7,097 nt of DNA, from NCBI GenBank assembly GCA_030698645.1, contig JAUYMV010000505.1, positions 1-7,097 of the forward strand, given 5' to 3'. Within the stretch, counting starts at the first letter, position 1, and each line of letters begins with the position of its first letter. A model generated the notes under the pieces. It worked only from the letters and a program-made list of their open reading frames with translations, ran no database searches and was not told the origin of the DNA. This document shows, one piece after another, positions 1 through 7,097 of the stretch. The translations under genes were made by a program, and so were the position numbers. The DNA is from Mesorhizobium sp. GTDB lineage: Bacteria > Pseudomonadota > Alphaproteobacteria > Rhizobiales > Rhizobiaceae.

Positions 1-113
1 GGGGTCCGGCCGCCGAGGCCGCGGCGCGCCAGGCCGGCCGCAAGGCCGACATGCTGGCGGCGGCGCGCCTGCTCGAGGCGCTCGGCCGAAGACCTGACGC
101 CCCGAAGTCCTGA
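1..113 (+). CDS. C-terminal end of an unidentified protein (partial, 5' truncated by window edge)
   Basis: One frame stays open from the left edge (codons begin at base 3) to a TGA at 111-113, giving about 36 residues. The segment is rich in Ala, Arg and Leu, contains stretches such as RKADMLAAARLLEALGR, and ends in DAPKS. It looks like an amphipathic helix followed by a short polar tail, and shows no catalytic motif. Codons are strongly GC-ending, like the other genes here, which supports real coding. The stop lies only two bases from the stop of the convergent minus-strand gene. The family cannot be named from so short a piece. Confidence 0.55.
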   Translation, partial: GPAAEAAARQAGRKADMLAAARLLEALGRRPDAPKS

Positions 114-115
114 GA

Positions 116-442
116 TCAGGCCGAGAAGCCGAGCGCTCGAATGACGTTGGGCACCGCCGGCAGCGTCAGCAGCGCCGCGCCGACGAGCCAGATGAATCCG
201 ATGGCCGGTCCATTCGGCTGCGCCGAAAGGCGCTGGTAGAGCGCGGCGGGCACGCCCGACACCATGATGGTCAGCGTCGACAGGATCAGCGCGCTGAACA
301 TCGAGATGATCTGCGGCATGGCCGGCAGGAAGGTGTGCGGATACCAGAACCAGTTGGCGAGAAACACCACCAGCACGAAGGGCGAGAAGATGCCGTTGAC
401 GATGGCGAGCGCCATGATCGGCACGAGAGCGTTGCGATCCAT
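116..442 (-). CDS. small integral membrane protein, unknown function (108 aa)
   Basis: The product has 108 residues and is mostly hydrophobic. Three membrane-spanning segments are likely, at about residues 5-31, 43-66 and 79-101. Short polar links carry aromatic and proline residues (WFWYPHTF near 31-38), and the tail is brief. No catalytic or metal-binding motif is visible and I do not recognise the family. The ATG at 440-442 is preceded by a GGGGA-type ribosome-binding site lying inside the end of the upstream gene. Only two bases separate it from the stop of the YggT-like gene, so the two are almost certainly co-transcribed and perhaps translationally coupled. The pairing suggests a shared membrane role but does not show what it is. 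Its stop faces that of the plus-strand gene ending at 113. Confidence 0.75.
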   Translation of the reverse strand: MDRNALVPIMALAIVNGIFSPFVLVVFLANWFWYPHTFLPAMPQIISMFSALILSTLTIMVSGVPAALYQRLSAQPNGPAIGFIWLVGAALLTLPAVPNVIRALGFSA

Positions 443-444
443 GG

Positions 445-753
445 TCAGTTCCCCGGAGCGGCGACGGGACCGAGCCCGAGTTGAATGAGCGTCGCCAGAT
501 AGACGAAGCGGATGGCGAGCAGCCAGAGTACGCCGAAAATCAGCACGATGGGGTGGCCGATCACGTCCGGCGTGATGTAGCGCACGATCCTGACGAACGG
601 ATCGGTGATCAGCTTGAAGAAGCGCCAGATGTAATTGTCCCAGTTCTCGGGGACGAACAGACCGAGCAGGAACCGGCCCATCAAGGTGTACATCAGGGCC
701 GCGAGGATGAAGTTCGGTATGTGGAAATACCAGTAGGACCAGAAATCGTTCAT
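445..753 (-). CDS. YggT-like small membrane protein (102 aa)
   Basis: The product has two hydrophobic segments, at about residues 12-33 and 67-92. Between them is the stretch NYIWRFFKLITDPFVRIVRYITP (first part about 40-50, DPFVRIVRYITP about 50-61). An aromatic amphipathic segment followed by a 'DP-hydrophobic-R...P' motif resembles the YggT family (Pfam YGGT), small two-to-four helix inner-membrane proteins of poorly known function in bacteria and plastids. This one is a single-repeat version. I chose the ATG at 751-753. An in-frame TTG at 766-768 would add five residues (MDDQR), but neither start has a strong ribosome-binding site at ideal distance, so the start is uncertain. It is the first gene of a two-gene unit with the 108-residue membrane protein and lies downstream of the symporter terminator. 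The family assignment is from motif resemblance only. Confidence 0.7.
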   Translation of the reverse strand: MNDFWSYWYFHIPNFILAALMYTLMGRFLLGLFVPENWDNYIWRFFKLITDPFVRIVRYITPDVIGHPIVLIFGVLWLLAIRFVYLATLIQLGLGPVAAPGN

Positions 754-811
754 GCGTTGATCATCCAAGCCGCGGCGCCGGCACCTTATGGCAGCGGCCC
801 GCCCGAAATGA

Positions 812-839
812 AAGCGGGGTCCGTTGCCGGACCCCGCTT
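812..839 (-). terminator. intrinsic terminator of the symporter operon
   Basis: A perfect 12-bp inverted repeat (AAGCGGGGTCCG and its complement) is closed by a four-base loop. Read on the minus strand the loop is GCAA, a stable GNRA-type tetraloop, and the stem is followed by a short T-rich run (TTTCATTTC). It lies about 20 bases past the symporter stop codon. It should end the transporter transcript before the YggT-like gene, although the weak T-tract leaves room for some read-through. Confidence 0.85.
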
Positions 840-859
840 CGACTGCCGACCCGGAGGGA

Positions 860-2839
860 TCAGGCGGCCTTTTCTTCCATCATCTGCTTGCCGCGCGGGA
901 CGCGCAGTTCCTCGATGAACTCCTGCATGGCAGGCGACGGCGCCTTGGTCAGCAGGCTGACGACGATCATCACCAGGAACCCGACGGGCAGACCGAAGGC
1001 GGCCGCCGAGAGGTTCTTGACGCCCCACCAGTTGGCCATCGTCTGGGCATGCTTGTCGAGCGCGGTCATGGCAGCGGCCTGGGCATCGGGAGCCGCCGCG
1101 GCAACCGCCGCCTTGAGATCCACGAACTTGGCAATCGCCTCCGGCGAGGCGGTCGAAAGCCCGCTCCACATTTCGTAGAACCCGACGGCGCCATAGCGGG
1201 TGCCGAGCAGGTAATACATGCACAGACCGAAGCCCGCGATCATGCCGGCAACGGCGCCGGCCGAGTTCGTGCGCTTCCACCAGACGCCCAGCACCAGCGC
1301 CGGGAAGAGACCCGCCGCGGCAAGGGAGAAGGCCCAGGACACCATCGCGAGGATGTCGCCCGGCTTGGTCGACGCCACGTAGGCGGCGGCGATGGCCACG
1401 AGAACGAGCAGGACGCGCGACACCACCAGACGGCGGGCGGTCGGAGCATTCTGGTCGATCATCTTGTAGTAGATGTCGTGGCTGAGTGCGTTGGCGATGG
1501 CGAGCAGCAGGCCATCGGCCGTCGACAGCGCGGCGGCGAGACCGCCGGCGGCGACGAGACCCGAAATCACGTACGGCATGCCGGCCATTTCCGGCGTTGC
1601 AAGAACGATCATGTCGGGGTTGAGGTTGATGTTCGAGAACGCGATCTGCGTCACGCCCTGATCGGCGCAGGCCGCGGCAATCGCGGCTGCGTCGACGGCT
1701 GCCTTGCCGCAGATCTGGACGAGGGCGTTATCCGCCGCGGCCCATCTCATCATCCAGCCCGCCTTCTCGGTGATGTTCTCCGGCGTCAGGCCGGAAGCCA
1801 CCAGGTCGAGCATGGTCCACTTGGCGAACGCCGCGTAGGCCGGCGCCGTGAAGTAGAGCAGGAAGATGAAGAGCAGCGACCAGGCGACCGAAACGCGCGC
1901 CTCACGCACCGACGGGGTGGTGAAGTAACGCATCAGGACGTGCGGCAGCGATGCCGTTCCGACCATCAGGCAGAGGATGAGCAGGAAGTAGTTCAGCGCG
2001 TTGTAGCCGCCATGCGAGAAAGGCGTCGCATGTCCGACGGCAATGCCCTGCGCCGCTTCGAGGGCTGCGATGCCCTGGAGCGCCTGACCCTGCATGAGCT
2101 GCGGGATCGGGATGCCGGTCTTCACCGTCGACATCCAGATGGCCGGGATGAGGTAGGCGATGATCAGCACGATATACTGGGCGACCTGCGTCCAGGTGAC
2201 GGCGCGCATGCCGCCGAGCATGGAGCAGACCAGGATGCCGGCGAGGCCGACATAGACGGCGACGGTGAAATCGAGGCCGAGGAAGCGGGCCGAGATGATG
2301 CCGGTCGCGTAGATCTGCGCCACCACATAGGTGAAGGAGCAGGAGAACAGCACGATCACGCCGATGAAGCGGGCGAGATTGCCGCCGTAGCGGGCCGACA
2401 GGAAGTCGGGAACCGTGTAGGCGCCGAACTTGCGCAGATACGGCGCGACCAGGATCGCGACGAGCACGTAGCCGCCGGTCCAGCCGAGCACGAAGGCAAG
2501 GCCGTCATAGCCGAGCAGGTAGAGCGTGCCGGCCATGCCGACGAAGGAGGCGCCCGACATCCAGTCGGCGCCCGTCGCCATGCCGTTGTAGATCGCGGGC
2601 ACGCGGCGTCCGGCGACGTAGTATTCGCCGACCTGCATGGTGCGGCTCAGAATGCCGATCACGGCATAGATCGTGATCGTGAATGCCACGAACAGATAGC
2701 CGATGATGACGTTGGGAACGCCCATCGCGCTGATGATCGCCATCAGGATGATGAAGGCGATGAAGCCGCCGGTATAGATGGCGTAGATGCGGCCGAGATT
2801 GGCGGTGAAGTCACTCCCGCCTGAAGTCGTGTTTGCCAT
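860..2839 (-). CDS. sodium:solute symporter large subunit, ActP-like (VC_2705 subfamily)
   Basis: This 659-residue polytopic inner-membrane protein belongs to the sodium:solute symporter (SSS) family. It most resembles the large-subunit group that travels with a DUF4212 small partner and is often annotated as cation acetate symporter. It probably imports a short monocarboxylate such as acetate, pyruvate or lactate with Na+, but the substrate cannot be read from sequence. Family marks are the early-helix ADWMSGASFVGMAG stretch (91-104) and AALSTADGLLLAIANALSHD (435-454), where Ser439/Thr440 fit the Na+-binding helix. More than a dozen hydrophobic segments are visible. Two long non-membrane loops (about 345-412 and 555-605) make it longer than typical ActP proteins of roughly 550 residues. 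The ATG at 2837-2839 has a GGGGGGAG ribosome-binding site six bases upstream. It lies 17 bp downstream of the small-subunit gene in the same transcript. Confidence 0.9.
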   Translation of the reverse strand: MANTTSGGSDFTANLGRIYAIYTGGFIAFIILMAIISAMGVPNVIIGYLFVAFTITIYAVIGILSRTMQVGEYYVAGRRVPAIYNGMATGADWMSGASFVGMAGTLYLLGYDGLAFVLGWTGGYVLVAILVAPYLRKFGAYTVPDFLSARYGGNLARFIGVIVLFSCSFTYVVAQIYATGIISARFLGLDFTVAVYVGLAGILVCSMLGGMRAVTWTQVAQYIVLIIAYLIPAIWMSTVKTGIPIPQLMQGQALQGIAALEAAQGIAVGHATPFSHGGYNALNYFLLILCLMVGTASLPHVLMRYFTTPSVREARVSVAWSLLFIFLLYFTAPAYAAFAKWTMLDLVASGLTPENITEKAGWMMRWAAADNALVQICGKAAVDAAAIAAACADQGVTQIAFSNINLNPDMIVLATPEMAGMPYVISGLVAAGGLAAALSTADGLLLAIANALSHDIYYKMIDQNAPTARRLVVSRVLLVLVAIAAAYVASTKPGDILAMVSWAFSLAAAGLFPALVLGVWWKRTNSAGAVAGMIAGFGLCMYYLLGTRYGAVGFYEMWSGLSTASPEAIAKFVDLKAAVAAAAPDAQAAAMTALDKHAQTMANWWGVKNLSAAAFGLPVGFLVMIVVSLLTKAPSPAMQEFIEELRVPRGKQMMEEKAA

Positions 2840-2856
2840 TGTCTTCTCCCCCCGGA

Positions 2857-3111
2857 TCAGTCTTCGGCCACGCCATGCTCTTCATCGATGCCGTTCTGTT
2901 TGCGGGCAAACCAGAACAGCATGACGACGAAGGCGATGAGCGAACCCTGCGCGGCCATGTAGTAGCCGAGCGGGAAGCCGAGAATGACGATGTTGTTGAG
3001 CTGCACCACGAACATGTGGATGATGTATCCGAAGAACACCCACAGGCCGAGCATCAGGAACATGAGGTTCCTGGTCTTGTTCCAGTAACTGACGCGGTCA
3101 GGCGTAGCCAT
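2857..3111 (-). CDS. DUF4212 sodium/substrate symporter small subunit (84 aa)
   Basis: The 84-residue protein has two membrane helices, at about residues 16-38 and 48-70, joined by a short turn (LNNIVILGFPLGYY). Its soluble N-terminus contains RVSYWNKTRNL and its C-terminal tail is acidic (DEEHGVAED). The YW-x-x-N/T-R-x-L start and the 'FGYIIHMF...LGYYMAAQGS' arrangement match the DUF4212 / sodium-symporter small-subunit family. Those proteins are encoded immediately upstream of a large SSS transporter and are thought to act with it in the inner membrane. The context here is exactly that. The start at 3109-3111 is fixed by a strong GAGGAGGG ribosome-binding site at 3120-3127, eight bases away. 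A second ATG seven bases upstream is out of frame and would give no such protein. As first gene of the operon it is driven from the 3112-3376 region. Confidence 0.9.
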   Translation of the reverse strand: MATPDRVSYWNKTRNLMFLMLGLWVFFGYIIHMFVVQLNNIVILGFPLGYYMAAQGSLIAFVVMLFWFARKQNGIDEEHGVAED

Positions 3112-3132
3112 TGCGCATTCCCTCCTCTTTTG

Positions 3133-3158
3133 GCGCCGGACCTCTCGGAAACCGGCGC
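3133..3158 (-). repeat. hairpin in the symporter-operon leader, beside the ribosome-binding site
   Basis: GCGCCGG at 3133-3139 pairs with CCGGCGC at 3152-3158 across a 12-base loop. On the symporter transcript the stem would end about five bases before the GAGGAGGG ribosome-binding site at 3120-3127. It could affect translation or mRNA stability, but short GC-rich repeats arise easily in DNA of this composition. Confidence 0.4.
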
Positions 3159-3265
3159 GACTCCTCCAAACCGTGACCCGTGCCTAAGCGGGCCGACCTC
3201 GGCGTACGAATCTCCCCCTCGGCAGACTCCCCCGACGTTCACGCTTTGGTAACATTCGCCGCGCG

Positions 3266-3281
3266 ACTTGTTCATACAACT
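3266..3281. promoter_or_regulatory. candidate operator: 16-bp imperfect palindrome
   Basis: ACTTGT-tcat-ACAACT is an inverted repeat with five of six bases paired per arm, in a locally AT-rich patch between the divergent genes. The TTGT-N4-ACAA core is loosely like sites of dimeric helix-turn-helix repressors (GntR or MarR types), though the spacing does not match the FadR consensus exactly. No regulator gene is in the window, so the assignment is an inference. Confidence 0.3.
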
Positions 3282-3302
3282 TTAGAATAGGTCTGTCGGC
3301 TT

Positions 3303-3337
3303 CGATCCCGCCCTGCTTTCATTGCCCGGCGGGAACC
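3303..3337 (+). repeat. hairpin in the leader of the 208-residue gene
   Basis: TCCCGCC (3306-3312) pairs exactly with GGCGGGA (3328-3334) over a 15-base loop. The stem can be lengthened by TCG/CGA pairs at its base with a small bulge. It lies about 40 bases before the ATG at 3377. It could be a leader structure or part of a protein-binding site; no T-run follows, so it is not a terminator. Confidence 0.35.
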
Positions 3338-3376
3338 GATAGACTCGCCAGGTGCGCGCATCGGGGACGGAATTGA

Positions 3377-4003
3377 ATGGGAATGCTTGAAAATCTCGTG
3401 GCCGGATTGTTCCGCAAGCCGCCGCCTGTCCGCAACGCGGAGGACCTGGCCAGCTTCATCGACCAGCACGCCGCCTTCATGGCGCAGAAATGCGTGGTCG
3501 AGTTCTGCCGCGTGCGCGCCGGCGTCTACTGGCAGAAGCTGTTCACCGAGGCGGAGTTTCTCGAGGCGCTGCGCGTCTCGCGCTGGGCGAGTTTTGCCCC
3601 GGCCGTCGCGATGAACGCCGAGATGATCGAAGGTGTGCTGCGCCCGGCGGCGGGGCTGCGCCAGCGTCACCTGCCCGAAGCCATCGAAGCCGTGGTCGTG
3701 AACGTCTTCGCCCGCTATGATTTGCCGGCCGGCGCGCCCGACGGGTTTTGGGACGACGGCCTAAGACTCGTGCGCGAGCGCCTCGCCGCGACGCAGAGCG
3801 GTCCGCCGCGCCCGGTGCGAAATCTCGCCGAGCCGATGGCCAAGCTGATCTTCGACGCGCTGCCCATCCACCAGACGATCGTCACCAACGACTATGACTA
3901 CATCCGCAACAATCTGCGCATGAACCTGCTGCGGTCGCACGAGGATTTCGTCGAGACGGCGGAGCTGGACGCGCTGGTGGACGATCTGCTGGGGAAGGGC
4001 TGA
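3377..4003 (+). CDS. conserved-looking hypothetical protein, unknown function (208 aa)
   Basis: I do not recognise this family. The protein appears soluble: there is no signal peptide and no membrane helix beyond a short hydrophobic N-terminal patch (LENLVAGLF). It looks mainly alpha-helical. Visible features are an early segment resembling a domain start (AEDLASFIDQHAAFMAQKC, about 21-39), an aromatic-rich stretch GVYWQKLFTEAEFLEAL (about 49-65), and a C-terminal block NDYDYIRNNLRMNLLRSHEDF (begins about 171) that looks conserved in character. No catalytic signature is evident. The ATG at 3377 follows GGGGACGG at about nine bases; an ATG at 3383 would remove two residues. It is transcribed away from the symporter operon and is followed by the shared terminator at 4045-4070. 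Codon use matches its neighbours, so it is probably a native gene. The divergent placement gives only weak grounds for a link to the transporter. Confidence 0.8.
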   Translation: MGMLENLVAGLFRKPPPVRNAEDLASFIDQHAAFMAQKCVVEFCRVRAGVYWQKLFTEAEFLEALRVSRWASFAPAVAMNAEMIEGVLRPAAGLRQRHLPEAIEAVVVNVFARYDLPAGAPDGFWDDGLRLVRERLAATQSGPPRPVRNLAEPMAKLIFDALPIHQTIVTNDYDYIRNNLRMNLLRSHEDFVETAELDALVDDLLGKG

Positions 4004-4044
4004 GCCGGACGACCGACAGTCCATTCCGGACCCCAGACATGGAG

Positions 4045-4070
4045 AAACCCCGGCATCGCTGCCGGGGTTT
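4045..4070. terminator. bidirectional intrinsic terminator between the 208-residue gene and glnA
   Basis: AAACCCCGGCA at 4045-4055 and TGCCGGGGTTT at 4060-4070 form a perfect 11-bp stem with a TCGC loop. On the plus strand it ends in TTTT (4068-4071); on the minus strand in TTTCTCC. It sits 41 bases past the plus-strand stop and 24 bases past the glnA stop, so it can serve both convergent transcripts, with the better T-tract for the plus-strand one. Confidence 0.9.
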
Positions 4071-4094
4071 TCGTTGGTCGCCGTGCGGTACGGA

Positions 4095-5504
4095 TCAGAC
4101 CGAATAATACATGTCGAACTCGACCGGATGCGGCGTCATCTCGAAGCGCATGACCTCGTGCATCTTGAGTTCGATGTAGGAGTCGATCTGGTCGTCGTCG
4201 AACACGCCGCCGGCCTTGAGGAAGCCGCGGTCCTTGTCGAGGCTCTGCAGGGCTTCGCGCAGCGATGCGCAGACCGTCGGGATCTTCTTCAGCTCCTTCG
4301 GCGGCAGGTCGTAGAGGTCCTTGTCCATCGGCTGGCCGGGATGGATCTTGTTCTTGATGCCGTCGAGGCCGGCCATCAGGAGGGCGGCGAAGCCGAGATA
4401 GGGGTTGGCGCCCGGATCCGGGAAGCGGACCTCGACGCGCTTCGACTTCGGCGACGAGCCGAACGGAATGCGGCACGACGCCGAGCGGTTGCGCGCCGAA
4501 TAGGCGAGCAGCACCGGCGCCTCATAGCCCGGCACCAGCCGCTTGTAGGAATTGGTCAGCGGGTTGGTGAAGGCATTGACCGCCTTGGCATGCTTGATGA
4601 CGCCGCCGATGAAGAACAGGCAGCTCTCCGACAGGCCGGCATATTCATTGCCGGCGAAGGTCGGCTTGCCGTCCTTCCAGATCGACATGTGGACGTGCAT
4701 GCCCGAGCCGTTGTCGCCGAACACCGGCTTCGGCATGAAGGTCGCCGTCTTGCCATAGGCGTTGGCAACCTGGTGCACGACATATTTGTAGATCAGCATC
4801 TTGTCGGCGTTGCGCGTGAGCGCGTCGAACTTGATGCCGAGCTCGTGCTGGGCGGCGGCCACCTCGTGATGGTGCTTCTCGACGCGCACGCCCATCTCGG
4901 CGAGCACGGTGAGCATCTCGGAGCGCATGTCCTGCAGGCTGTCGATCGGCGGGACCGGGAAGTAGCCGCCCTTGACGCGCGGGCGGTGGCCCATGTTGCC
5001 GGTCTCGTAGTCGGTGTCGTCGTTCGACGGCAGTTCCGTCGAGTCGAGTTTGAAGCCGGTGTTGTAGGGATCGGCCTTGTACTTGACGTCGTCGAAGACG
5101 AAGAACTCGGCTTCGGGGCCGACATAGATCGTGTCGCCGATGCCTTCGGCCTTCATGTAGGCCTCGGCCTTCTTGGCGGTGCCGCGCGGATCGCGGTTGT
5201 AGGCCTCGCCCGAGATCGGGTCGAGGATGTCGCACAGGATGACCATGGTCGACTGCGCGAAGAAGGGGTCCATGTGGACGGTGTCGGGATCCGGCATCAG
5301 CACCATGTCGGACTCGTTGATGGCCTTCCAGCCGGCGATCGACGAGCCGTCGAACATCACGCCGTCAGCGAACATGTCCTCCTCGACCTCGACCACGTCC
5401 ATGGTCACGTGCTGCAGCTTGCCTCTCGGATCTGTGAAGCGAAGGTCGACGAATTTCACGTCGTTGTCCTTGATCTGCTTCATGATGTCTTTGGCTGTCG
5501 TCAT
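4095..5504 (-). CDS. glnA: glutamine synthetase type I (glutamate--ammonia ligase)
   Basis: This 469-residue cytoplasmic enzyme makes glutamine from glutamate, ammonia and ATP, the main entry point for ammonium. The length is normal for bacterial GSI, which forms dodecamers. Key elements are all present: the FDGSS latch (51-55, Asp52 equal to the E. coli ammonium-site Asp50), GPEAEFF (129-135, metal-binding Glu), [10 protein letters not shown] (265-274, His270/His272), PGYEAP with Glu328 in the flexible loop, NRSASCRIP (339-347, substrate- and phosphate-binding Arg340 and Arg345) and the adenylylation site Tyr398 in KDLYDLP. Activity is therefore expected to be switched off by adenylylation under nitrogen excess, controlled through PII. 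The ATG at 5502-5504 is preceded by AGGGA at about ten bases. It lies 56 bp downstream of glnB and is probably co-transcribed with it. Nothing is truncated or missing. Confidence 0.98.
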   Translation of the reverse strand: MTTAKDIMKQIKDNDVKFVDLRFTDPRGKLQHVTMDVVEVEEDMFADGVMFDGSSIAGWKAINESDMVLMPDPDTVHMDPFFAQSTMVILCDILDPISGEAYNRDPRGTAKKAEAYMKAEGIGDTIYVGPEAEFFVFDDVKYKADPYNTGFKLDSTELPSNDDTDYETGNMGHRPRVKGGYFPVPPIDSLQDMRSEMLTVLAEMGVRVEKHHHEVAAAQHELGIKFDALTRNADKMLIYKYVVHQVANAYGKTATFMPKPVFGDNGSGMHVHMSIWKDGKPTFAGNEYAGLSESCLFFIGGVIKHAKAVNAFTNPLTNSYKRLVPGYEAPVLLAYSARNRSASCRIPFGSSPKSKRVEVRFPDPGANPYLGFAALLMAGLDGIKNKIHPGQPMDKDLYDLPPKELKKIPTVCASLREALQSLDKDRGFLKAGGVFDDDQIDSYIELKMHEVMRFEMTPHPVEFDMYYSV

Positions 5505-5560
5505 GATCTGTCTTTCCCTAGAGAGTGATGGCGAAAAAGTCCCTGACCGGCCCGCTCTTG
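5505..5560 (-). other. glnB-glnA intergenic spacer
   Basis: The 56-bp gap contains the glnA ribosome-binding site and a GGGACTTTTTCGCC stretch on the minus strand. No stem strong enough for a terminator precedes the T-run, so read-through from glnB into glnA is expected. The gap is large enough for mRNA processing or a weak internal promoter, but neither is evident. Confidence 0.5.

Positions 5561-7097
<1,537 letters not shown>

Larger units (their letters stand above)
3112..3376. promoter_or_regulatory. divergent intergenic region between the symporter operon and the 208-residue gene
   Basis: This 265-bp stretch must contain the promoters of both divergent units, but no clear sigma-70 -35/-10 pair with 16-18 bp spacing was found on either strand. 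A TAGAAT hexamer (3283-3288) is -10-like but lacks a -35 partner. Three inverted repeats are described separately: 3133-3158, 3266-3281 and 3303-3337. No small gene with convincing coding character is seen. Confidence 0.6.

Noticed and set aside
754..768. A TTG start adding five residues to the YggT-like protein
   Set aside because: The ATG at 751-753 is the more usual start codon and gives a sensible family-like N-terminus. The purine-rich AAGGTG upstream is too far (about 15 bases) from the TTG. Not fully excluded.
824..2824. A 666-codon plus-strand open frame opposite the symporter gene
   Set aside because: Its translation is rich in His, Arg, Asp and Gly with no domain, which is typical of the antisense of a GC-rich membrane-protein gene. 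The minus strand has a clear family match, ribosome-binding site and terminator.
3283..3288. A TAGAAT -10-like hexamer as promoter of the 208-residue gene
   Set aside because: The position where a -35 box would lie is CG-only sequence with no resemblance to TTGACA.
4074..5528. A 484-codon plus-strand open frame opposite glnA
   Set aside because: It is the mirror of a certain glutamine synthetase gene, low in complexity and without a recognisable motif. It also starts inside the sequence just after the terminator with no ribosome-binding site.

Overview
This is chromosomal DNA from a GC-rich alphaproteobacterium, most likely of the order Hyphomicrobiales (Rhizobiales). The basis is the high GC content, the protein sequences, and the arrangement nnr divergent from glnB-glnA, which I recall as common in that order. 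Assignment to a Mesorhizobium/Phyllobacteriaceae-like group is an inference only. No insertion sequence, phage gene, tRNA, rRNA, CRISPR array or other sign of recent transfer was seen. The window looks like ordinary core genome with a few regulatory details worth checking.

Layout. Positions 1-113 hold the last codons of an unidentified plus-strand gene. Two small membrane-protein genes follow on the minus strand: a YggT-like protein (445-753) and an unrecognised 108-residue protein (116-442). A strong terminator (812-839) separates them from a minus-strand transporter operon. That operon encodes a DUF4212-type small subunit (2857-3111) and a large ActP-like sodium:solute symporter (860-2839), a known two-component pair probably importing a short organic acid. 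A 265-bp divergent intergenic region (3112-3376) leads to a plus-strand gene for a 208-residue protein I do not recognise (3377-4003).

A perfect 11-bp hairpin (4045-4070) ends both that gene and the convergent minus-strand nitrogen-assimilation operon glnB (5561-5899) - glnA (4095-5504). PII (GlnB) is the nitrogen/2-oxoglutarate sensor that controls adenylylation of glutamine synthetase (GlnA) and NtrB/NtrC phosphorylation. Both modification tyrosines, GlnB Tyr51 and GlnA Tyr398, are present. A well-formed sigma-54 -24/-12 element (5955-5970) lies upstream of glnB, and an 8-bp hairpin occupies the first bases of the predicted transcript. Divergent from glnB, the bifunctional NAD(P)H-hydrate repair enzyme gene nnr starts at 6204 and runs off the right end.

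No convincing novel system was found. The best leads are the sigma-54 promoter with its transcript-start hairpin, the unknown 208-residue gene beside the symporter operon, and unusually long loops in the symporter.
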